The notes beneath the pieces were generated by a model that saw only the letters and a program-made list of their open reading frames with translations, made no database searches and was not told the DNA's origin. This document shows, piece after piece, positions 16,334 through 21,903 of a stretch of 24,521 bases of DNA. The position numbers were made by a program, and so were the translations under genes. Numbering within the stretch: the stretch's first letter is position 1; each line of letters opens with the position of its first letter. This stretch comes from Draconibacterium orientale (GTDB lineage Bacteria > Bacteroidota > Bacteroidia > Bacteroidales > UBA1556). Where the stretch lies: positions 1 through 24,521 of the forward strand of contig DZDC01000025.1 of assembly GCA_022736595.1 (NCBI GenBank), written 5' to 3'.

Positions 16334-16490
16334 CAAAATCCTCCTCCTCAAAATATTGCCTCGATCCTAAAGGATGATTTTGAGGAGGATGATTTTGGGT
16401 TTCAATCCCTTGAAAACGCTCTCTCGTCCTCGATGGTTTCCGATATCTATCAGCGATTTTTTGCCCTTAATCCCTAAAGGGAAATCGCTG
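16334..16490. repeat. Three consecutive inverted repeats
   Basis: The first pairs 16334-16354 with 16377-16397 (21 bp, one mismatch, CAAAATC-n-TCCTCCTCAAAAT) and has an inner ATCCT/AGGAT (16364-16375). The second is TTTCAA/TTGAAA (16400-16415) with a 4-nt loop. The third is CAGCGATTT (16451-16459) with AAATCGCTG (16482-16490), enclosing CCCT/AGGG (16472-16481) and flanked by GATAT/ATATC. Together they form a chain of stems that would also fold as RNA. Confidence 0.8.
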
Positions 16491-16543
16491 AATATCAGCC
16501 ATCCTAATTTAATATTTAACCTTGAAACAATATTGATTTAGAT

Positions 16544-16569
16544 AAAAAAAGCGGTCAAATATTGACCGC
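16544..16569 (-). terminator. Intrinsic terminator of the sulfur operon
   Basis: GCGGTCAA (16551-16558) pairs perfectly with TTGACCGC (16562-16569) around a 3-nt loop. Read on the minus strand it is followed by seven T residues (16544-16550). It lies 28 bp after the stop of the last rhodanese gene and closes the operon. Confidence 0.92.
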
Positions 16570-16596
16570 CTTTATAGAATTTTCAATTAGCATTTA

Positions 16597-17706
16597 TTAG
16601 TCGCAAACCAATTTAGGATCAGGTTGCACTACGTCACGGTGTTTAAAATCTAAATCAGGATGTACAATTTTATTTGATTTAGCTTCTTTTATTTTTGAGG
16701 GATGTTCTCCTTCAATATAGCTAAAATTATGAACTTCTTCGGCAGCAACAAATCCATTCCACCCGTTCGCTAAGGCTTCCTTATGCCCAAAGCTATTAAA
16801 GCCATAGCGCAAGCTATAGGCATCATAGCCTAATATGCGTAAGTACGCAGCTACAGCCGATGAGCTCTGTCCAGTATAACAGTAAATTAGTATTTTCTTG
16901 TTGGTTGGAAGAGTATTTAAGTCAGCACTTGACTTCATACTAGTTTTTGGTTCATAACAAATTGCGCCTTTTAAATGAACTTCATCATAAACTGCTTTAG
17001 GCCAATAATTTACAATATAATAGTCTGAAATATTTTCTATTAATGATTCTATAGTTACCGAATAATTATGATTTATTTCTTGCTGTGCACGTATTTCTAA
17101 AATTTCGCTCAAGGTATTACCCTTGGTATTAATTACTGGATATTGAGTTGGTTTTCCTTTTGAAGTTTCTGCTTTTATCAAGTATTCTTTGTATTTATCT
17201 CCAATATTTTCAGTCCAAATAGACTTAAACTTAGGGTTCCAAATGGACATTCCAAACTTCAAAGCATAGGCATTGCCATAACCAATTGCACGCAGAATAC
17301 TCACAACATAGGATGCCCCCTGACCCGTATTATCGATAATGATTATTTTTTCATATTGAAACCTATTAAATGATTTCAGGAAAGAAATTAAATTTTCTCT
17401 ATCGATATTAATGGCACCCTCAATATGACCAGCAACATAGTCTTCGTGATATCTTATGTCAATAAGTAAGTAATTGCTTTTATAAGCTTCCACTTCATCT
17501 GCTTTAATTAGAAAAGGTGATTCGGGGGCGTTAATATAATCGCCACTATTACTATAAAAGTCGATTAAAGTTTGACTTTGATTTGTAATCTTTGGCATCC
17601 GCAATTGAACCACTACTGCATCTTCGGATGGAGTTCCACACCGCCACATGCTTACTAACAACACGGATATTAGTAATACTATTTTTAGAAATCTGAACGT
17701 ATTCAT
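16597..17706 (-). CDS. Exported tandem rhodanese, one intact domain, penultimate Cys
   Basis: The 369-residue protein has an N-terminal signal with Cys23 (S-M-W-R-C, a poor but possible lipobox) and two rhodanese domains (about 65-160 and 215-320), as in thiosulfate sulfurtransferases. Rhodaneses move sulfane sulfur from donors such as thiosulfate to acceptors through a Cys persulfide. Domain 2 keeps the active Cys276 in YCYTGQSSS. In domain 1 the matching place is Asp125 in IDNTGQGAS, so it is catalytically dead, as usual for the first half of tandem enzymes. The protein ends K-L-V-C-D, so a Cys is penultimate as in the next two rhodanese proteins, but without the Gly run. It is the last gene before the terminator at 16544-16569 and lies 90 bp after the previous gene. 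It probably works in the periplasm or on the outer membrane. The donor and acceptor are unknown. Confidence 0.9.
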   Translation of the reverse strand: MNTFRFLKIVLLISVLLVSMWRCGTPSEDAVVVQLRMPKITNQSQTLIDFYSNSGDYINAPESPFLIKADEVEAYKSNYLLIDIRYHEDYVAGHIEGAINIDRENLISFLKSFNRFQYEKIIIIDNTGQGASYVVSILRAIGYGNAYALKFGMSIWNPKFKSIWTENIGDKYKEYLIKAETSKGKPTQYPVINTKGNTLSEILEIRAQQEINHNYSVTIESLIENISDYYIVNYWPKAVYDEVHLKGAICYEPKTSMKSSADLNTLPTNKKILIYCYTGQSSSAVAAYLRILGYDAYSLRYGFNSFGHKEALANGWNGFVAAEEVHNFSYIEGEHPSKIKEAKSNKIVHPDLDFKHRDVVQPDPKLVCD

Positions 17707-17796
17707 TGGACTAGTATTTATTGTTTCTTCTTAATTATCTTTAAGTAATATAAAATCCTAAATGTAGATTTATTCCTTTTAATGATTTATTTCAAT

Positions 17797-18402
17797 CTAA
17801 TTACAACCACCACCTGCGCCTTCTTTACCTTTCTTAGCCGGGCCTGCTACTTTAAGGACAGGTGATTTTGATTTTACTCCACCACTGTTACCGCTATTCA
17901 TAATTTCACCAAAATCATATTTAGAATTCTCAAGGTTAAAATTAGCAGACATAACTTCATAATGTTTAACAATATTAGCTTCAATAAACTCATAATTCCC
18001 ATGAACCAAAAAGAAGTTATTTATGCCAATTTGTTGTAAAATAAATCCTGCAAAAACCACTTCCTCTAAGGAGGATCCATAGATAATATTTATTGCATCT
18101 TTATTTAGAAAAGTATTGCAATTATTGTTTTTAGTCATGCTCAAAAAAGGGATATTAACAGCCCCTTCCAGATGGCCGGCTTCATATTCTAATGGGTTTC
18201 TTAAATCTACAAAAAAGTAGTTAAGAGAAGAATCCTTCACATAAAGGATATCGGCCAACATTTGGGGAGAGATGAAATGAGTTTGATTGTTGGCTACAGC
18301 CAAAGCTTGCTTTGGCGAAAGCACAAACCTTTTTTTAGGTTCAATATTACAAGAATTGACCGCTAAAGAAAGTACTGCAACTATGATAATTATGTATTTC
18401 AT
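17797..18402 (-). CDS. Lipoprotein with inactive rhodanese domain and GGGCN tail
   Basis: The 201-residue protein has a lipoprotein signal (lipid Cys18 in A-V-N-S-C) and a single rhodanese fold (about 42-145, with VDLRNPLEYEAGHLEGAVNIP at about 65-85). The catalytic loop reads I-I-Y-G-S-S-L-E-E: the sulfur-carrying Cys is replaced by Gly109, so this cannot be a normal sulfurtransferase. The domain is followed by a flexible stretch rich in Gly, Ser and Lys (about 165-195) and the very end G-A-G-G-G-C-N with Cys200. I infer a tethered Cys arm that could carry sulfur, by analogy with SoxY (C-terminal GGCGG) and DsrC (penultimate Cys). It is cotranscribed with the upstream partner across an 11-bp gap. 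Family membership is clear; the carrier role is a hypothesis. Confidence 0.9.
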   Translation of the reverse strand: MKYIIIIVAVLSLAVNSCNIEPKKRFVLSPKQALAVANNQTHFISPQMLADILYVKDSSLNYFFVDLRNPLEYEAGHLEGAVNIPFLSMTKNNNCNTFLNKDAINIIYGSSLEEVVFAGFILQQIGINNFFLVHGNYEFIEANIVKHYEVMSANFNLENSKYDFGEIMNSGNSGGVKSKSPVLKVAGPAKKGKEGAGGGCN

Positions 18403-18413
18403 ATTAGTTTAAT

Positions 18414-19058
18414 TTAGTTGCAACCACCACCTGCAGCATCTTTTTTCTTTTTTGAAGCCGGGGCGGGAGCAGCAGTTTTATTTTCATTATTTCCATTATT
18501 TCCATTATTTTCGTCCACAACCGAAGATCCCACGAAGTAGGCACTTGCAGCTCGTCTGAAATTATATTTTACAAACTCAGCATTCACCGCAGTTTGTTTT
18601 GGGGCAGTAGGTCGAAGAATATTTTCAGCCCACAAATTCAATCCCCCTTGAAGAATATAGTTATTTTTGAACCCCATGCGTGTGCAAATCATCCATGCTT
18701 TTGATGCCAAATCGCTGCTATTTGAGAAAAATACATTAGTGTAGGTATTCTGATTTAACACCGGATTAAATTGGTCATCCAAAAGATTCTTTATTGGAAT
18801 ATTTATAGCGTTTGGAAGGCTATAAATCTCAAATTCTTTCTTTTCCCGAAGGTCGATTAATACGATTGATGGATCATTATTCATAATCCGTTTAGCCAAT
18901 TCATCAGGTGTAATAAATTTATCGGCTTTTGCAGTCAAATCAACTAACTCACATGGAGTATATGTCTCATTTCTATACCTATTATTATCATCAAGGGTGA
19001 AAGCCCAAAATGAACCTATTAGAAGAATTGCAACTATAATAATTTCATTTCTTTTCAT
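18414..19058 (-). CDS. Exported inactive rhodanese-fold protein with GGGCN tail
   Basis: The 214-residue protein has an N-terminal hydrophobic segment (about 5-20) acting as signal or anchor, with no lipobox, and one rhodanese domain (about 48-150, with IDLREKKEFEIYSLPNAINIP at about 68-88). The active loop is V-F-F-S-N-S-S: Ser112 stands where the catalytic Cys should be. Then comes a linker with Asn-Gly repeats (184-192) and an Ala/Pro/Lys stretch, ending D-A-A-G-G-G-C-N with Cys213. The tail is nearly identical to that of the following gene although the domains differ, so the tail is the conserved part. A 150-bp spacer separates it from the transporter gene upstream. That spacer has no clear promoter but contains a GGCAGGCGACAGGCAG word, so cotranscription with psr-yeeE is likely but not proven. 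Confidence 0.9.
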   Translation of the reverse strand: MKRNEIIIVAILLIGSFWAFTLDDNNRYRNETYTPCELVDLTAKADKFITPDELAKRIMNNDPSIVLIDLREKKEFEIYSLPNAINIPIKNLLDDQFNPVLNQNTYTNVFFSNSSDLASKAWMICTRMGFKNNYILQGGLNLWAENILRPTAPKQTAVNAEFVKYNFRRAASAYFVGSSVVDENNGNNGNNENKTAAPAPASKKKKDAAGGGCN

Positions 19059-19208
19059 CTGTTATTATTTTATTCTTTTACATTATGTTCAGATGGAATA
19101 CGCTATGATTTAAAAAAATATCAATCTTTCTGCCTGTCGCCTGCCTGAGAGTAAGTAGGGCAAACATGGAAAAGATTTATTAATCATGGCTATTTCATGT
19201 CTTTAAAT

Positions 19209-19811
19209 TTAAAGTTTGTAATCTCTTTTTGAAGTCACTCTCTTTTGAATAATTGTAACTGCAAAGAAAGCCATAACGGCAATAATAGTGAGCAAAAACA
19301 GAAACAGTCCTTGGCTTATGCCCATCCAACTAGCAATATTCACTTTGCCCATTGCCCCACTATCTCTAATAGGTGCCCAAATTGCATCAAAGGTCACTGA
19401 GTAGAAAAACACGCCAACAATGGCTCCCCCCACAAAAATAATGGCATCTACTTTACCTGTAGCAGCAGCACAGATGCTGGTACCTGGGCAGAAACCTCCA
19501 ATTATAAACCCTAAAGCCATAATGAACCCTCCAATTAAAGTTGGAATCCAAAAGGTTTGAGGATAATAGATTTCTTTTACATCTAAATAGCCATAATAGC
19601 TCAACAAATAGATTCCTATTCCGGCTGTAATGGCTGCTGAAAAGAATACTTTGAGAACGACAAAATCGTATCCATAAAATACTCCGGCTAATTTTCTAGT
19701 ATTGGTGAATCCGGCAGCTTCCAGCAAAAAGCCAAAACCAATGCCTATAAAGAATCCAATGATAAGATTCGTTTCTTCACCAATGAGATTGAGTGGAAAT
19801 AGAGGTCCCAT
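19209..19811 (-). CDS. YeeE/YedE-family half transporter (second half)
   Basis: The 200-residue membrane protein has about four or five helices and the signature G-G-F-C-P-G-T-S (Cys108) followed by Cys114. The YeeE/YedE (DUF395, TsuA) family takes up thiosulfate or other sulfur compounds through conserved Cys in the membrane; long members such as E. coli YeeE hold two such halves in one chain. Here the halves are separate genes, like the PmpA/PmpB type, so this protein should pair with the one encoded 15 bp upstream. The FCPGTS signature is the usual one for this half. The substrate is inferred to be thiosulfate or a persulfide, from the family and from the rhodanese and Psr-like neighbours. 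Confidence 0.9.
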   Translation of the reverse strand: MGPLFPLNLIGEETNLIIGFFIGIGFGFLLEAAGFTNTRKLAGVFYGYDFVVLKVFFSAAITAGIGIYLLSYYGYLDVKEIYYPQTFWIPTLIGGFIMALGFIIGGFCPGTSICAAATGKVDAIIFVGGAIVGVFFYSVTFDAIWAPIRDSGAMGKVNIASWMGISQGLFLFLLTIIAVMAFFAVTIIQKRVTSKRDYKL

Positions 19812-19826
19812 ATTCTTAATTGTTTA

Positions 19827-20345
19827 TTAAATCCATAATTTTCTAAAGAAATAAGCGATCATATAACCGCCACCAAAAATAGCTATCAGTCCAATAAACC
19901 CAGAGAGCGAAAGCACACCCATCCCCGACATTACCATTCCAGAGGTACATCCGCGACCTAGTTGCGACCCAATGCCAAAAAAAACACCTCCTACACCGGC
20001 TGCTATTAATCTTGTTTTGTTAGTTATATGAGGAGGCTTACCGATTTCAGAGCCCAACCTACCAGCTATTGTGGCTGATATGATGGCGCCTACAATCACG
20101 CCAAGGACTTCAAAAACCAACCAAGTTTTTATAGGAAGGCTATCTGGCTTTTCAACATAACTCTTATAAAATGTCGCTTCTTTAGCATAGTTAGGAGCAA
20201 TCACATTGACACCAGCCACTACTACTGACTTGAGTGACCCTGATGCACCTAATCCTTCTCCTGAGAAAAAATATGCGGCTATCATAAATAAACCAATAAG
20301 AAATCCAGCGAGATAAGGATTCATATATTGTTTTCTTCTTTCCAT
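19827..20345 (-). CDS. YeeE/YedE-family half transporter (first half)
   Basis: The 172-residue membrane protein has about four helices and the conserved loop G-R-G-C-T-S-G (Cys133), typical of the other YeeE/YedE half. An external loop of about 30 residues after the first helix holds no Cys. It follows the NrfD gene by 11 bp and precedes its partner by 15 bp, so the pair is made together with the Psr-like complex. An in-frame ATG seven codons later (20324) is an alternative start. Together the halves would form one sulfur-compound transporter in the inner membrane. Confidence 0.9.
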   Translation of the reverse strand: MERRKQYMNPYLAGFLIGLFMIAAYFFSGEGLGASGSLKSVVVAGVNVIAPNYAKEATFYKSYVEKPDSLPIKTWLVFEVLGVIVGAIISATIAGRLGSEIGKPPHITNKTRLIAAGVGGVFFGIGSQLGRGCTSGMVMSGMGVLSLSGFIGLIAIFGGGYMIAYFFRKLWI

Positions 20346-20356
20346 AAGTTCTTTAT

Positions 20357-21358
20357 TTAAAGTATATTATAACTAGAGAATTGTCCGGCATAAACCATTA
20401 TAAATCTGAAAGCTAAGCCTCCTAAAAGGATGAATAAGGCTGGTAGCCAAGAAGGAATATTAAAACGATTAAGTTCTAAAATTTCTAAAACAGCTGGAAA
20501 AACAAGTCCTAATCCCATAATACCTACCCAAAAGAAGGCCGTATATTGTCCTCCAAGGAAAAGACTGGCAGTATCAACTTGCACTTGCGATCCTGCTTTC
20601 ATTCCCATAAATAGATGTATGATTAGAAAAATTTCTACCGCAATTAAAACCAAATCAAATTTGCTAAAAAGTATTTTCTCATGGTGATTTTTTGACATCC
20701 ACATGAGTAAAGCAGCCCCTGTCGAAATACCACTTGTTAGGAATAAAGGTCCTAAGATTGCTGTATTCCATAATGGTCGAGCGTTAAAAGCACTCAGAAG
20801 GATACCTGTATAAACTCCCAATATCAACGATAAAACAATGGTTATGTAAGCCATAAGCTTTTGATATTTGGTTGCTAATTCGATAACCATTCGAACAATT
20901 TTAAATTTATTCGCCATCCCATCAATCCAGCTCAAAGTTTTTAATAACCTGCACTTTGGATTACGATCTGAAAGATAATTGATGATGTCTTTCATATAAA
21001 TCAACGGCCATAGAATAGCTGGTATCATTATGAATGATAAAGTCCATGCTCCCCATGACATGGGAGATTCAATTCTAAAATTAAGTAAAAGTTGCCAAAA
21101 GTAGAGTTTGTGGTGCAAATCGGCAACGAGTAATAATAGACCTATGACAATAATCACTGGAGGGATTAAAGTGCTTACTTTTACAGTCATCACATATTTG
21201 TCGGCCTTTCCCATAAGGAAAAAGAAGTTGGCAAATATCAATATGGCTGCTGCTAAACCACCAAGAAAAAGGTAAATTGCTATAGGACCTCCCCATAATG
21301 TGAGGGTGGGATCGATATGTTCTATATGTCTTCCACTTACAAATAATTCTTCCATCAT
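20357..21358 (-). CDS. psrC: NrfD/PsrC-family quinone-linked membrane subunit
   Basis: The 333-residue protein has about eight or nine membrane helices and the NrfD/PsrC pattern, starting D-P-T-L-T-L-W-G-G-P-I-A-I-Y-L-F-L-G-G-L. Such subunits anchor a molybdoenzyme to the inner membrane and exchange electrons with the quinone pool without haem. Length and neighbours fit PsrC of polysulfide reductase. The start codon choice (ATG-ATG at 21358) leaves 8 bp after psrB. The gene name denotes family resemblance; thiosulfate or other sulfur substrates would give the same architecture. Confidence 0.88.
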   Translation of the reverse strand: MMEELFVSGRHIEHIDPTLTLWGGPIAIYLFLGGLAAAILIFANFFFLMGKADKYVMTVKVSTLIPPVIIVIGLLLLVADLHHKLYFWQLLLNFRIESPMSWGAWTLSFIMIPAILWPLIYMKDIINYLSDRNPKCRLLKTLSWIDGMANKFKIVRMVIELATKYQKLMAYITIVLSLILGVYTGILLSAFNARPLWNTAILGPLFLTSGISTGAALLMWMSKNHHEKILFSKFDLVLIAVEIFLIIHLFMGMKAGSQVQVDTASLFLGGQYTAFFWVGIMGLGLVFPAVLEILELNRFNIPSWLPALFILLGGLAFRFIMVYAGQFSSYNIL

Positions 21359-21366
21359 GACTTTAA

Positions 21367-21903
21367 TTATTTAAGGAAATATAATTGCGGCTTAGTTCCG
21401 GCTTCTGGAGCTAAAACATACCATTCATTTTCTCTTAATGCAATAGAAACGGGACTTTTCTCGTCGTCGAGGTCACCAAAGATTAATGCAGTTGTAGGAC
21501 AAACAGCAACGCAAGCCGTATCTTGTCCTTGAGCAACCCGATGGTCGCAAAAAGTACATTTATCGATATAACCTTCTGGATGTACATAACGTGCATTATA
21601 GGGACACGACACAATACAAGCACCGCAGCCTATGCATTCATCATGGGTTACTTTTACTATTCCACCTTCAATAACATGACTAGCTCCTGTAGGGCAAGTC
21701 CTTACACAAGGCGTATTGTCGCAGTGGTTGCATCGTTCTGATTTAAAGTGCATTTTCACAGTATCAGGATAAATTCCACTCACATTTTCCACAATCCAAT
21801 CGCGACAAAAGCCAAATGGAACATCATTTTCTGTTTGACACGCTACGACGCAGTCGCCGCAACCTACACATTTGCGCGTGTCCATTGCCATTGCATATCT
21901 CAT
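21367..21903 (-). CDS. psrB: Four-cluster ferredoxin electron-transfer subunit
   Basis: The 178-residue protein has sixteen Cys in four ferredoxin motifs: C-V-G-C-G-D-C-V-V-A-C near the start, C-N-H-C-D-N-T-P-C-V-R-T-C, C-I-G-C-G-A-C-I-V-S-C and C-T-F-C followed by C-V-A-V-C. They would bind four [4Fe-4S] clusters and wire the catalytic subunit to the NrfD-type membrane subunit. It has no signal peptide, as expected for a subunit exported by piggyback on the Tat-bearing PsrA. The start overlaps the psrA stop (ATGA, 21900-21903), which implies translational coupling, and it has an unusually good Shine-Dalgarno at 21911-21918. Confidence 0.93.
   Translation of the reverse strand: MRYAMAMDTRKCVGCGDCVVACQTENDVPFGFCRDWIVENVSGIYPDTVKMHFKSERCNHCDNTPCVRTCPTGASHVIEGGIVKVTHDECIGCGACIVSCPYNARYVHPEGYIDKCTFCDHRVAQGQDTACVAVCPTTALIFGDLDDEKSPVSIALRENEWYVLAPEAGTKPQLYFLK

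Larger units (their letters stand above)
15999..16543. other. Gene-free spacer with a string of hairpins
   Basis: More than 500 bp between the promoter of the M23-dxr-rseP operon and the end of the sulfur operon contain no gene I can support. The region is dominated by inverted repeats (16124-16184, 16225-16237 and 16334-16490), listed separately. A 66-codon open frame here is built from the repeats. Confidence 0.7.

Noticed and set aside
16334..16397. Possible CRISPR repeat-spacer array
   Set aside because: The repeats are inverted, not direct, there is no regular spacer length and no cas gene is nearby.
16277..16477. 66-codon open frame on the plus strand
   Set aside because: It is composed almost entirely of the inverted repeats of this spacer, has no promoter-like word or family resemblance, and its Asp/Glu/Phe-rich part is simply the repeat arm translated.
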